Shown here: piece by piece, positions 9,509 to 18,921 of the stretch
Layout of the letters: every line of letters starts with the position of its first letter
Numbering within the stretch: position 1 is the first letter of the stretch
Assembly (NCBI GenBank): GCA_003136355.1
Contig: PLED01000108.1
Location: 17,365 to 73,005, forward strand
Direction of reading: 5' to 3'
Source of the DNA: Vulcanimicrobiota bacterium
Lineage (GTDB): Bacteria; Vulcanimicrobiota; Vulcanimicrobiia; Vulcanimicrobiales; Vulcanimicrobiaceae
Length of the DNA: 55,641 bases
Translations under genes and position numbers: made by a program
Notes under the pieces: model-generated
The model's input: the letters and a program-made list of their open reading frames with translations, nothing else
Told to the model about the DNA's origin: nothing
The model's database searches: none

Positions 9509-10150
9509 ATGACAGGTTCGGTTAGCCGCATTGGAGCGGCGGCAATTTCAACGCTTACGCTTTTCGCGCTGAGCTTCGCATCCGCACCGGCTGCGACAGG
9601 CAGCGCCCTCGATCAATTTGCCAAAGCTTGGTCGGGGTTGCACGGATATAACGCGACGATTCAACTCTACGAACTCAAAGGCGGCAGTAACGAACATGCG
9701 GTGTTTGCTTACAGTTACACCAAACCGGCGACGGTGACGATGCACGTCAATCAAGGACCGAATGCGGGCGCGACGGTTAAATGGACGGGCGGCCCGAGCG
9801 TCTACGCTTCAAAGAGCGGCGCGTTCGGTATTACGATGGGCAAGAACGTGAGCTTAAACGATCCAATGGTCAGCTCGCTGCGCGGGTATTCGGTCTCTGA
9901 CTTGAGCTTCGCCGGAATCCTCGCGCACGCGCAACAGACCGGCGGCACGCTCTCGAGCGGCGCGACGAAAATGGACGGCGCGTTGGTGACGGCGGTCACG
10001 CTGAACGTCGCCAACCCGGCGCAAGACAACGGTATGACGCGCGAGGTGCTCTACCTCTCGCAGAGCACGCAGTTGCCGCTTCGTATCGACGGCTTTATGG
10101 GAAATCAGCTCGTGCGGATGTACAGGTTCGGCATCACCAAGAGCTGGTAA
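9509..10150 (+). CDS. Secreted LolA/DUF1571-like protein
   Basis: Signal peptide; LDQFAKAWSGLHGYNATIQLYE fold pattern; good SD (AAGGAG) upstream. Confidence 0.55.
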   Translation: MTGSVSRIGAAAISTLTLFALSFASAPAATGSALDQFAKAWSGLHGYNATIQLYELKGGSNEHAVFAYSYTKPATVTMHVNQGPNAGATVKWTGGPSVYASKSGAFGITMGKNVSLNDPMVSSLRGYSVSDLSFAGILAHAQQTGGTLSSGATKMDGALVTAVTLNVANPAQDNGMTREVLYLSQSTQLPLRIDGFMGNQLVRMYRFGITKSW

Positions 10151-10153
10151 CGC

Positions 10154-10423
10154 TTAGCGGCGCAGGCCGAGTTCGCTGATCAGTTTGCGGTAGCGGTCGA
10201 GATCTTTGTGCTGCAAGTAATTGAGCAAGCGGCGGCGCTGCCCGATCTGCAGGTAGAGTCCGCGGCGGCTGTGGTGATCTTTCTTGTGATCCTTTAGATG
10301 CTCGTTCAGTTTATTGATCGAGGCAGTGAGGATCGCGACTTGGACGTCGGCTGAACCGGTGTCGCCCTGGGAGCGGCCGTATTTGGCCGCCAGCTCGGAT
10401 TTCTGATCTTTGGTAATTGGCAC
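10154..10423 (-). CDS. rpsO: 30S ribosomal protein S15
   Basis: Full S15: [48 protein letters not shown]. Confidence 0.98.
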   Translation of the reverse strand: MPITKDQKSELAAKYGRSQGDTGSADVQVAILTASINKLNEHLKDHKKDHHSRRGLYLQIGQRRRLLNYLQHKDLDRYRKLISELGLRR

Positions 10424-10562
10424 GAATAGAACTCCTCGTTCAAGGATAGGCTCGCTTCAGTGCAGGCCGTGGGTCCGCCTGAGCGACCGGGGAATCATAC
10501 CACCGCTGCGGCCGGGGGCGCAACCCGGGTTTGGGCGGGGCGGCGTCTAAAGCGCCGCTCCT

Positions 10563-11327
10563 ATGGAACTTGCAAAGAAAACCTTCGTTATAACGGGCGG
10601 AGCGTCGGGGCTCGGCGCGGCCTGCGTGCGCGAGTTTACCGGCGCCGGCGCTAACGTCGTGATTTGCGACGTCAACGAACACGGAGCTCAGGTCGCCAAG
10701 GAAGCGGGCGCTAACGCGCGCTTCAACCGCACCGACGTAACGGCCGAAAAAGACGTGCGCGCTGCAGTCGAGCTTGCGCTCAAGGAATTCGGCGCGTTAC
10801 ACGGCGCGATCAACTGCGCGGGCATCGCGACGGCAGAGCGCGTCGTCGGACGCGAAGGACCGCAGCCGCTCGAGCATTTTACGAAGGTTGTGACGATCAA
10901 TCTGATCGGTACGTTCAACGTTATCCGGATCGCGGCCGCCGAGATGATCAAACGCGCGATCGCACCGGGCGAAGATCGCGGCGTCTTTATTTGCACGGCG
11001 TCGGTCGCGGCGTTCGACGGCCAGATCGGTCAGGCGGCCTATTCGGCGTCCAAAGGCGGCATCGCCGGCATGACGCTGCCGATCGCCCGCGAGTTCGCGC
11101 AGCACCAGATTCGCGTCATGAGCATTGCACCGGGAATTTTCGATACGCCGATGCTGGCCGGACTGCCGGAAGCTGCGCGCGAGTCGCTCGGGAAACAGAC
11201 GCCGTTTCCACCGCGGTTAGGAAGTCCAAACGAGTACGCGCGATTGGCGCACCACATCGTCGAGAACCAATACCTCAATGGTGAGGTGATTCGTTTGGAC
11301 GGCGCGATTCGTCTGGCGCCTAAGTAG
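10563..11327 (+). CDS. SDR, 3-hydroxyacyl-CoA dehydrogenase type 2-like
   Basis: [70 protein letters not shown]. Confidence 0.88.
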   Translation: MELAKKTFVITGGASGLGAACVREFTGAGANVVICDVNEHGAQVAKEAGANARFNRTDVTAEKDVRAAVELALKEFGALHGAINCAGIATAERVVGREGPQPLEHFTKVVTINLIGTFNVIRIAAAEMIKRAIAPGEDRGVFICTASVAAFDGQIGQAAYSASKGGIAGMTLPIAREFAQHQIRVMSIAPGIFDTPMLAGLPEAARESLGKQTPFPPRLGSPNEYARLAHHIVENQYLNGEVIRLDGAIRLAPK

Positions 11328-11338
11328 GACATCCACTC

Positions 11339-11385
11339 TGTCATCCTGAGTAGAGTTCGCATTGCGAACTCGTCGTCGAAGGATG
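11339..11385 (+). repeat. Dispersed palindromic repeat, short form
   Basis: TGTCATCCTGAG + perfect hairpin GAGTTCGCA-T-TGCGAACTC + CGAAGGATG. Confidence 0.7.
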
Positions 11386-11388
11386 CGC

Positions 11389-11769
11389 CTAACTAGGACG
11401 AACGGGCGTTGGCTTGCCGTCGCGGTCGATCGCGACCATCACGAATTTTCCTACGGTCGACAGAACGCGTTCGCCGCTTTCCGCCAACACGCGCCAAAGT
11501 TCCACCTCAACCGTAATCGACGTGCGTCCGATGGCGACGACGCGCGCGATCGTCTCGACCAGATTGCCTTGGCGGATCGGTTCTTTGAAATCGATCCGAT
11601 CGATCGACGCGGTCACGACCGGTTTGTGCGCCGCGCGCATGGCGGCAATTGAAGCCACCACGTCCATCATCGCGACGGCTTTTCCGCCGAAAAGCGTGCC
11701 GTAATGGTTGACGTCGGTCGGAAATACGATTTCGGTGCGTTTTTCGACGATCGGTTCGGAGTCTGCCAT
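11389..11769 (-). CDS. Acyl-CoA thioesterase (hotdog fold)
   Basis: FPTDVNHYGTLFGGKAVAMMDVVASIAA, KEPIRQGNLVETIARV. Confidence 0.88.
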   Translation of the reverse strand: MADSEPIVEKRTEIVFPTDVNHYGTLFGGKAVAMMDVVASIAAMRAAHKPVVTASIDRIDFKEPIRQGNLVETIARVVAIGRTSITVEVELWRVLAESGERVLSTVGKFVMVAIDRDGKPTPVRPS

Positions 11770-11826
11770 CGTGCATCAGGTTCCAGCTAAAAGCGACGGA
11801 GCCTCGCGGGGCGAACTCGACCGGAG

Positions 11827-12594
11827 ATGGATTTAGGATTACGCGGACGCGCCGCGCTCGTAACGGGCGCCAGTTCGGGGCTTGGCCGAGCCTGCGCGAT
11901 GGCGTTGGCCCGCGAAGGGGCGCGCGTGGCTTTGGCCGCGCGTCGCGAAGGTGAGCTCGAAGCTGCCGCTACAGAAGCGCGCGCGCAAGGTTCGCCCGAC
12001 GCACGGCCTTACCGCGTCGACCTTGCCGACGAAGCCTCGGTCGCGAATCTGCTCGAACGTGTGAACGCAGATTTCGGATCGATCGACGTGCTGGTCGCTA
12101 ATGGCGGTGGACCTAAGGCAGGCGCGTTTTCGCAACTCAACGCCGCCGACTGGGATGCGGCCTACAAAAACACATTGCGGAGTATGCTCCAACTCGTGCA
12201 CGGCGTCTTGCCCGGTATGCGCGAACGGCGCTGGGGGCGGATCGTTGCGCTGACCTCGAGCTCGGTGAAACAACCGATTCCTTCGCTCGCGCTTTCCAAC
12301 ATTTTTCGCACTGCGTTGATTGCGGCGCTGAAGACCGCATCGAGCGAAGTTGCGCGTGACGGCGTCACCATCAATGCGATTGCAACCGGCCGCGTGCGCA
12401 CCGCGCGCTTACGCGAATTGTACAAAGACGATGAGGCGATGGAGCGCGCCGGCCAGGATGTACCGATTGGCCGCATCTCAACTCCGGATGAATTCGCACC
12501 ACTGGTTGCGTTCTTGTGCGGCGAACCCGCGAGCTACATTACCGGCCAAACGATCGCGATCGACGGCGGCCTGATCGGCGGGCTCTTCGGATGA
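11827..12594 (+). CDS. SDR-family oxidoreductase
   Basis: TGASSGLGRACAMALAREGARV; IDGGLIGGLFG C-terminus. Confidence 0.85.
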   Translation: MDLGLRGRAALVTGASSGLGRACAMALAREGARVALAARREGELEAAATEARAQGSPDARPYRVDLADEASVANLLERVNADFGSIDVLVANGGGPKAGAFSQLNAADWDAAYKNTLRSMLQLVHGVLPGMRERRWGRIVALTSSSVKQPIPSLALSNIFRTALIAALKTASSEVARDGVTINAIATGRVRTARLRELYKDDEAMERAGQDVPIGRISTPDEFAPLVAFLCGEPASYITGQTIAIDGGLIGGLFG

Positions 12595-13082
12595 ACTGGG
12601 ATCCCGTCGTCGGCACCGCCGGCGGTTCCGAATTCGGAGCCGGCTTAAAGGCGTATGCGGCTGAGCGCGAGCTCTCCGACGAGCGTCTGGCCGAAGCGTG
12701 CGGCCTTTCAGTTTCAGAGTTGCAAGAAGTCTACGCAGGCACGCGGCGCCTCGCGCCTTCCGCGATGACGCGCGCGATCATCGCGCTGCGAACCAAACCG
12801 ATTGAGTTCATGCAGCATACGCATTTACTCTCGCTCGAGCTCTACGCGTTCGGGTTGGATCCGCTTTACTTTCTGCCGGAGGGCCAAGTGCGGTACGACG
12901 CGCGCATCTACATGCGCGAGATCAATCCGCGCCACCGCGTTCCCGAAGGCGACATGACGAAGCGCAATCCGACGCTGAAAGCGCTGGGCGAAGACCCTAT
13001 TTTGGACGCGCAGGGCAAAGTCGAGCTGGAGTTGGCCTACTTGCTTCGCGCAGCCGCGCAGCAGGTCGAACCTGCTTCGTAG
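12591..13082 (+). CDS. XRE-like helix-turn-helix protein
   Basis: ATGA overlap with the SDR; LSDERLAEACGLSVSELQEVYAGTRRLAPSAMTRAI HTH-like. Confidence 0.55.
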   Translation: MNWDPVVGTAGGSEFGAGLKAYAAERELSDERLAEACGLSVSELQEVYAGTRRLAPSAMTRAIIALRTKPIEFMQHTHLLSLELYAFGLDPLYFLPEGQVRYDARIYMREINPRHRVPEGDMTKRNPTLKALGEDPILDAQGKVELELAYLLRAAAQQVEPAS

Positions 13083-13115
13083 GCACGAGTGGCCTCGCCA
13101 GAGAACCGAACGCGC

Positions 13116-13679
13116 ATGCAATCAGTAGAGGGAAAACGTATCGCCGCGCTTGTGGGCGACGGCTTCGAGGAATCTGAACTCACCGAACCCCGCCGCGCCT
13201 TGGAAGAGGCCGGCGCGATCGTGACCATCGTCGGGATCGACGAGAAGTCGCGCCAGAAAATCCGCGGCAAGCGCGGACTGGACGAGGGGCAAACCGCCAA
13301 AGCCGAGGAGTTGGTGGCCGACGTCACGGCCGAGGACTTCGACGCTCTGCTCATTCCGGGCGGCACGTCCCCGGATCACATCCGGACGAACAAAGACGTG
13401 CAGCGCCTCGTGCGCGAGTTCGACGCAGTCAAGAAACCGATGTTCGTGATCTGCCACGGTCCGCAAGTGTTGATCTCGGCGCAAATCGTGCGCGGCCGTC
13501 AGCTGACCGGCGTCGCCGCAATCGCCGACGACATTCGCAACGCCGGCGGGTTATATCGCGATCAACCGGTCGTGCAAGACGGCAACTGGGTGACGTCGCG
13601 CACTCCTGACGATCTGCCGCAATTTAATCGCGCGATCGTCGAGAAGCTCGCGATGGCGATTCCTGCGCCCGTCGTTTAG
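13116..13679 (+). CDS. DJ-1/PfpI-family protein
   Basis: RIAALVGDGFEESELTEPRRALEEAGA, DALLIPGGTSPD, PMFVICHGPQVLISA; ATG at 13116 within ORF 13089..13679. Confidence 0.9.
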   Translation: MQSVEGKRIAALVGDGFEESELTEPRRALEEAGAIVTIVGIDEKSRQKIRGKRGLDEGQTAKAEELVADVTAEDFDALLIPGGTSPDHIRTNKDVQRLVREFDAVKKPMFVICHGPQVLISAQIVRGRQLTGVAAIADDIRNAGGLYRDQPVVQDGNWVTSRTPDDLPQFNRAIVEKLAMAIPAPVV

Positions 13680-13683
13680 GGTC

Positions 13684-14052
13684 TCATTCGCGCCGCAATC
13701 GCATCCACTTGATCTGACCAAGTGGGCCAAGACGCTTTTGTAAGTTAAGGTCTATGAAGTCGTTGCGCGCAAGACCCTCTACGAATTCCACTTCCGCAAG
13801 CGAACGCACGTTATCGTCACCGTTCGCCATAACGTATTCCATGAAGTCAAAAGTACGATGCAGTAACGAAGAAGGGTGGGCCGAGCTCAGCTCACCCTTC
13901 GATTGAGCGGAGACCTCTTCTAGAATTGCTGCAATCAACAGAGCATTCATGTTTCCGCGGCCCCACTCTGCGACATGGGCATCGAGGAGACCGGAGAACT
14001 CGGGCAACCGTTCGCGAACCAGGTCTTGGAACTCGGTAGGTCCGATGCTCAC
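13684..14052 (-). CDS. DUF7674-like hypothetical protein
   Basis: FDFMEYVMANGDDNVRSLAEVEFVEGLARND...LGPLGQ resembles the DUF7674 pattern (from memory); ends the pncB operon. Confidence 0.45.
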   Translation of the reverse strand: MSIGPTEFQDLVRERLPEFSGLLDAHVAEWGRGNMNALLIAAILEEVSAQSKGELSSAHPSSLLHRTFDFMEYVMANGDDNVRSLAEVEFVEGLARNDFIDLNLQKRLGPLGQIKWMRLRRE

Positions 14053-14055
14053 GCG

Positions 14056-14655
14056 TCAGCCGATCACAGCGTCCCAGCGCGCGAGCGCCTCGCCATATTG
14101 GCGTAACCCGATGAAGCCGGCGATTCCGCAGAAGAGAAACGCTGCGGGCAACTGCGGATATTCCAGCAGCACGATGATCGCTGCGACAACGCCGGCTAGC
14201 AGAATGTAAACGGCTTGCCAAAGGCCGGTGCGAACCGTCGCACAGAGCGCGACAATCGAAACCGCACAGGCGCACGCGAAGGACAGAAGGACTGGCGCAC
14301 CTGCCAAGTCGCGCGGTCCCGATGAGATGCCGGCGACGATCCAATACGCGGCTAGCGCAATCACAACTCCAAGGCTGGGCACAAGCGCGATGGCGCGCGC
14401 GACTTCGCGTGCGTACATCGGGGCGGCTTGTTCGCAAAGTTCTAGTTCCCGCATCCGCCCGCCGCGTTGTGCAAGCGCGAAATAGATTCCGGCAAGCGAG
14501 CCGAACAGCGCCGCTCCGAGGGCATGTGCGCCTAGGTCCGAATGCATTTGCAACGCGGCAAATAGTGCGGCTGCGGCGGCGACGTAAAGAACCTGCCCGC
14601 CGAACCGCTGCAAACGAGTGAACGCGATCGCGGAAGCTACCGAGCGATAAATCAT
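14056..14655 (-). CDS. Multi-pass membrane protein (putative partner of the adjacent ABC-like NBD)
   Basis: Five to six hydrophobic segments; ATG at 14655 overlaps the upstream stop as ATGA. Confidence 0.6.
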   Translation of the reverse strand: MIYRSVASAIAFTRLQRFGGQVLYVAAAAALFAALQMHSDLGAHALGAALFGSLAGIYFALAQRGGRMRELELCEQAAPMYAREVARAIALVPSLGVVIALAAYWIVAGISSGPRDLAGAPVLLSFACACAVSIVALCATVRTGLWQAVYILLAGVVAAIIVLLEYPQLPAAFLFCGIAGFIGLRQYGEALARWDAVIG

Positions 14656-15221
14656 GCCGGCACCGCGCATGCTCGGGAAAATCGAGCGGCTTCGTTTTCC
14701 GAGCCGTGCGTTGAGAAGATCGCGCACGTCTTGGCTGCATCAACGATCTGAGGACCGTAAACGGCCTGTGGGCGATCTAGCACCAGCAAACGTGGCTGCG
14801 CAATCAGCGCGCCGGCCAGCGGATAGGCGAACGATTCGTGTATGCCGTCGAGTCCGGCGATAATATGCCGCGCGCGCACGACACTTTCGGCTTGCGGCAA
14901 TTGCCATAGCGCCGCGCGGTATTCGATGTACTGCTCGAAGCTTGGGAATTCGTACGGGAGCGCGTCGTGCGGAACATACCCTGCGAGCCGTTTCACATGA
15001 ACCGGCTGAATGCGCGGATCGAAGGCGCCGACGTATACGGCGCCGCCGGATGTACGGACCAGTCCCGCGGCCATCATTGCAACAATTGCCGCCGCGCGAT
15101 TACCGGCGCACGCGTGCGCGAGCCGGTTGCCCTCCTCGAGTGCGACGTTTTGCGCTGATACGAGTTCTTCGCCGCCGCGCCGGAAGGTCGCGTCGCGCAT
15201 CTCGAGCAGCATGTTACTCAA
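14652..15221 (-). CDS. Degenerate ABC transporter ATP-binding-like protein
   Basis: ABC NBD layout (LEMRDATFRRGGEELVSAQNVALEEGNRLAHACAGNRAAAIVAMMAAGLVRTSGGAVYVG ... QPRLLVLDRPQAVYGPQI) but Walker A, signature and catalytic Glu lost. Confidence 0.6.
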   Translation of the reverse strand: MSNMLLEMRDATFRRGGEELVSAQNVALEEGNRLAHACAGNRAAAIVAMMAAGLVRTSGGAVYVGAFDPRIQPVHVKRLAGYVPHDALPYEFPSFEQYIEYRAALWQLPQAESVVRARHIIAGLDGIHESFAYPLAGALIAQPRLLVLDRPQAVYGPQIVDAAKTCAIFSTHGSENEAARFSRACAVPA

Positions 15222-16320
15222 CCAGTTTTAGACGTGGGTTCGGACGTTCGGGACGACCGACTTTGTGGCACTCGCGCCACTCGCCGCCGGTTTCGAGCGC
15301 GACGACGTCGGCAGTATATTCGGTGCGCCCGCTGCCTGCGCCCAAGAAGAACGCGCCGCCGACGGCATACGCGTCGACCGGAACTTTATCGTGCTCGAAT
15401 TCGCGTATGCGCTGCGCAGTGAAACCGCCGCTGGCGACGATGCGCACGTGTTTGAAACCCTCGGCGTCGAGCGCGCGTCGCACGTTGAAGACGAGCTGCG
15501 GTATGACCCCGGTCGGTTTGAACGTGCCCATAATATTCCAGATCGATTTGTCGACAAGCGTTTGCGACGTGTCCAAACGCACGCCCCACAGTCGGTCACC
15601 GAGCGCGCGCGCTACTGCCAAACTCGTGGCGACACAGTCGTTATCGAAATCGACAAGTGAAATGAGGTTGACGTCACGATCGATGTACTCGGCAAATTTT
15701 TGCGTCGCAAGCACGGTGTCGCCGCCGTACGCTGCGATCAGCGCGTGCGGGACGGTTCCCATTCCGCCTGCGCCCCACCACTCGGCGTTAGCGTCGGTGG
15801 AAACACCGAGCGCGCCGGAGATATACGCAGCATAACCGTCGCCCGTCTGCACCAAGTGGTGATCGAAGCGCGCCGGGAAAAACAAAACTTGCTTGCCGTT
15901 GGCAGCGGTCACGATTTCGCGCGCATTGGTCGCGATGCGCGTCCGCCGCGAAAGCACGCCGAGATAACACGTTTCCAGGTGAGCGAATATCTCGTAATCG
16001 CCTTCGATCATGAGCGCGGTTTCGTATGGCGCGATACGGTCGCCGTCATAGAGCGCGTGCACGCGCAATTGTTTCCAGCCGTCTTCCCAATCGCCTGAGG
16101 GAAGACGCTTCCCCGAGCACAACCGCAGAATCGCGATGGCCTCGTCGATGCCGCAGAGCACCGCGTCACTGCGCTGAAAGACTTGCATGCGGACCGTCGG
16201 ATGGTAGTCGTCGCGCTCGAGAATCTGCCGGGCGCGGTTGAAGTACGTGTCGGAGTAATAGCCGTCACGCATCTTCTCGACGGGCAAATTAAAGATTTCC
16301 GGCGGCAGCCTGGTAGGCAC
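15214..16320 (-). CDS. pncB: Nicotinate phosphoribosyltransferase
   Basis: MRDGYYSDTYFNRARQIL, SLVDFDNDCVATSLAVARALGDRLWGVRLDTSQTL, VRIVASGGFTAQRI. Confidence 0.88.
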   Translation of the reverse strand: MPTRLPPEIFNLPVEKMRDGYYSDTYFNRARQILERDDYHPTVRMQVFQRSDAVLCGIDEAIAILRLCSGKRLPSGDWEDGWKQLRVHALYDGDRIAPYETALMIEGDYEIFAHLETCYLGVLSRRTRIATNAREIVTAANGKQVLFFPARFDHHLVQTGDGYAAYISGALGVSTDANAEWWGAGGMGTVPHALIAAYGGDTVLATQKFAEYIDRDVNLISLVDFDNDCVATSLAVARALGDRLWGVRLDTSQTLVDKSIWNIMGTFKPTGVIPQLVFNVRRALDAEGFKHVRIVASGGFTAQRIREFEHDKVPVDAYAVGGAFFLGAGSGRTEYTADVVALETGGEWRECHKVGRPERPNPRLKLVE

Positions 16321-16349
16321 GTTAGTGCCTATACGTTGAAAATCGCGGA

Positions 16350-18080
16350 GTGCCCTCGAATACCGAGATTGCCGAGACCCTGCTGCGCATCCGGAAGCTC
16401 ATGGAGCTCGCCGGCGAGACGTTTTACAAGTTCACGGCCTACGAGCGGGCCGCGGCGACGCTCGAAAATGCGCCGCCCGTCACCGACCTGCTGGCCGCGG
16501 GCGAACTCACCACGCTGCCCGGCATCGGTAAGTCCCTGGCCGCCACGATTGAGGAGATCGTGCGCACGGGCACCTGCGGGCAACTCGAACTGCTTCAGCA
16601 ACGCTATCCGCCGACGATTTTCGAAGTCCTCGGCGTTTCGGGCATCGGCATCAAGACCGCCGCGATGCTTTTCGAAACGTACGGCATTGGGTCGCTTGAA
16701 GATTTGGAACGCGCGATCGATTCGGGAGTACTGGCCGAAGCGCCGCGCATGGGTCAGAAGACCGTTGAGAACATCCGGCGCGGAATCTTGGCCTACCGCG
16801 GACGGCTGCGGCGCACGCCACTCCCGCGCGCGATGACTATCGCGCTCGAAGCCGTGACGTATCTCGAAGCTGGTCCGGCGGTTCACAGGATAAGTTTTGC
16901 GGGCAGTTTGCGGCGCGCGGAGGTTACCGTCGGCGACATCGACATCGTTTGCACGTCGGACTCCGCTGCGGCCGTGATCGATCATTTCGTGCGATGGGAG
17001 CGCGCGCGCGCCGTTCTTTCCGAAGGGCCGACCAAAGGCAGCATCTGGCTCGACGACGGGCTGCAAATCGACCTACGCGTCTTACCGGATAACGTCTACG
17101 GTAATCTGCTGCAGCACTTCACCGGCAGCCGCGAACACAACATTCAAGTGCGCGAGCACGCCGCGCGCAAGAACCTGCGCGTCAGTGAAAACGGTATCTT
17201 AAATTTGGAAAACGGTGACGTTTTTACGAGCCGTGACGAGCAAGGCGTCTACGCAGCGCTCGGCATGCAGTACGTTCCGCCGGAGCTGCGCAGCGGTATC
17301 GATGAGGTCGAGCTCGCGCTGCGCAACCAGCTTCCGGAATTGCTCGAAGCGTGCGACGTGCGCGGCGATTTCCACATGCACACGACATTCAGCGACGGCC
17401 GGCAGACGCTCGAGGAGATGATCGCTGCGGTAGCCGCGCGTGGCTACGAATATCACGCGATCACCGATCATTCGCCTGCGCGCGGCGTCATCGGCTGCAG
17501 CGCAGACGAGCTGCGGACGCAACGCGAAACGATTCGCGAGCTCGGCGACAAGTACGGCGTGCGGACCCTGTGGGGGAGCGAGGTCGACATTCTGCCCGAC
17601 GGCTCGATGGATTTTCCCGACGACGTGCTGCAAAGCATGGACATCGTGATCGCCAGCGTGCACTCGTCATTCCGGCAAACGCGCGAGGAGATGACGGCGC
17701 GGTTGATTCGCGTCTGCGAAAATCCGTACGTGACGATCATCGGCCACCCCACCGGGCGGAAGGTCGATGGATTCGAGGGATACGACTACGACTATGACGC
17801 GGTCTTTGCGGCCGCCGCGCGCACCGGTACTGCCCTCGAAATCGACGGCCAGCCCAAGCGGTTCGATCTGCCCGCGAATCTCGCGCGCCGCGCGAAAAGC
17901 CTCGGTGTTACACTGACCGTCGACAGCGACGCGCACGATGCCGGCCAGCTCGGCAACATCGACTTAGCCATCGTTCAGGCCAGGAGAGCGGGCTTAACGC
18001 GCGACGATGTCCTGAACGCGCGGCCGCTTGAGGGCGTGCTCGAGTTCGTGCGTTCGAAGCGCGAACGGCTTAAGCGATGA
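16350..18080 (+). CDS. polX: DNA polymerase/3'-5' exonuclease PolX
   Basis: N-terminal HhH/Pol-beta-like region (GSLRRAEVTVGDIDIVCTS) plus PHP domain (DFHMHTTFSDGRQTLEEM, VTVDSDAHDAGQLGN); GTG start. Confidence 0.93.
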   Translation: MPSNTEIAETLLRIRKLMELAGETFYKFTAYERAAATLENAPPVTDLLAAGELTTLPGIGKSLAATIEEIVRTGTCGQLELLQQRYPPTIFEVLGVSGIGIKTAAMLFETYGIGSLEDLERAIDSGVLAEAPRMGQKTVENIRRGILAYRGRLRRTPLPRAMTIALEAVTYLEAGPAVHRISFAGSLRRAEVTVGDIDIVCTSDSAAAVIDHFVRWERARAVLSEGPTKGSIWLDDGLQIDLRVLPDNVYGNLLQHFTGSREHNIQVREHAARKNLRVSENGILNLENGDVFTSRDEQGVYAALGMQYVPPELRSGIDEVELALRNQLPELLEACDVRGDFHMHTTFSDGRQTLEEMIAAVAARGYEYHAITDHSPARGVIGCSADELRTQRETIRELGDKYGVRTLWGSEVDILPDGSMDFPDDVLQSMDIVIASVHSSFRQTREEMTARLIRVCENPYVTIIGHPTGRKVDGFEGYDYDYDAVFAAAARTGTALEIDGQPKRFDLPANLARRAKSLGVTLTVDSDAHDAGQLGNIDLAIVQARRAGLTRDDVLNARPLEGVLEFVRSKRERLKR

Positions 18081-18921
18081 TGCGATCGGGCGTTGTATAA
18101 ACATTGCAGCGCGTCCCGCGCACAAACCCGCAGAGTGTCACATTAAATGCGCGCGCGGTTTCGACCGCAAGACTGCTCGGTGCGGAAACGGCGCAGACGA
18201 TGGGAATGCCCGCGGTGATGCTTTTTTGCAGTAATTCGTAACTTGCGCGTCCGCTGACCAGCAGAACGGATTCGCGTAACGGCAGACGGTCATTCAGGAG
18301 CGCCCAGCCGACAATTTTGTCGAGCGCGTTGTGACGGCCGACGTCTTCCCGTAACGCGACGAGGTTGCCATCCTTATCGAAGAGCGCACTCGCGTGTAGG
18401 CCTCCGGTAGAGGCGAAGATGCGCTGCGCGCTTCGCATCTTGTCCGGGAGTTCCGCAATGAAATCGTACGAGATTTGGAATTGGTCCGCGATCGGCTGCG
18501 CGCGAACTTGCAGCGCTTCTATACTGGATTTGCCGCAGACGCCGCACGAACTGTTGACTGTGAAGTGCCGCTCGAGCCGTTCTAACACCGGCATAGCGCC
18601 GGCGAGCTCTACGGTGACGATGTTGTAATGCTGCTCTTCGCCCACCGCCGGATCGACGCAATAGGAAATGCCCGCGATATCATAGCGCTGCGAAACGACG
18701 CCTTCGGAAAACAAGAAGCCCGCCGCTAGTTCGAAATCGTTGCCGGGCGTGCGCATCGTCACTGCGAGGCTTTGCGTCGCGCCTTGCGCCGCGAGCCGGA
18801 TCTCCAGCGGCTCCTCGGTCGCGAGATCGTCGATCAAGTCACGGCGGTAGTGCGCCTCGAGCGCAACCATCGCGGCCGGCGTCGTCAGTCCCGGGCGCTC
18901 CGCGGAGCGCAGGTCGTTCAC
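18070..18921 (-). CDS. fdhD: Formate dehydrogenase accessory sulfurtransferase FdhD
   Basis: TPGNDFELAAGFLFSEGVV, FTVNSSCGVCGKSSIEAL, LVALREDVGRHNALDKIVGWAL. Confidence 0.93.
   Translation of the reverse strand: MNDLRSAERPGLTTPAAMVALEAHYRRDLIDDLATEEPLEIRLAAQGATQSLAVTMRTPGNDFELAAGFLFSEGVVSQRYDIAGISYCVDPAVGEEQHYNIVTVELAGAMPVLERLERHFTVNSSCGVCGKSSIEALQVRAQPIADQFQISYDFIAELPDKMRSAQRIFASTGGLHASALFDKDGNLVALREDVGRHNALDKIVGWALLNDRLPLRESVLLVSGRASYELLQKSITAGIPIVCAVSAPSSLAVETARAFNVTLCGFVRGTRCNVYTTPDRIIA

Noticed and set aside
8415-9512. 365-aa ORF antisense to the carotenoid oxygenase
   Set aside because: Shadow ORF; no recognisable domain and the opposite strand is clearly coding
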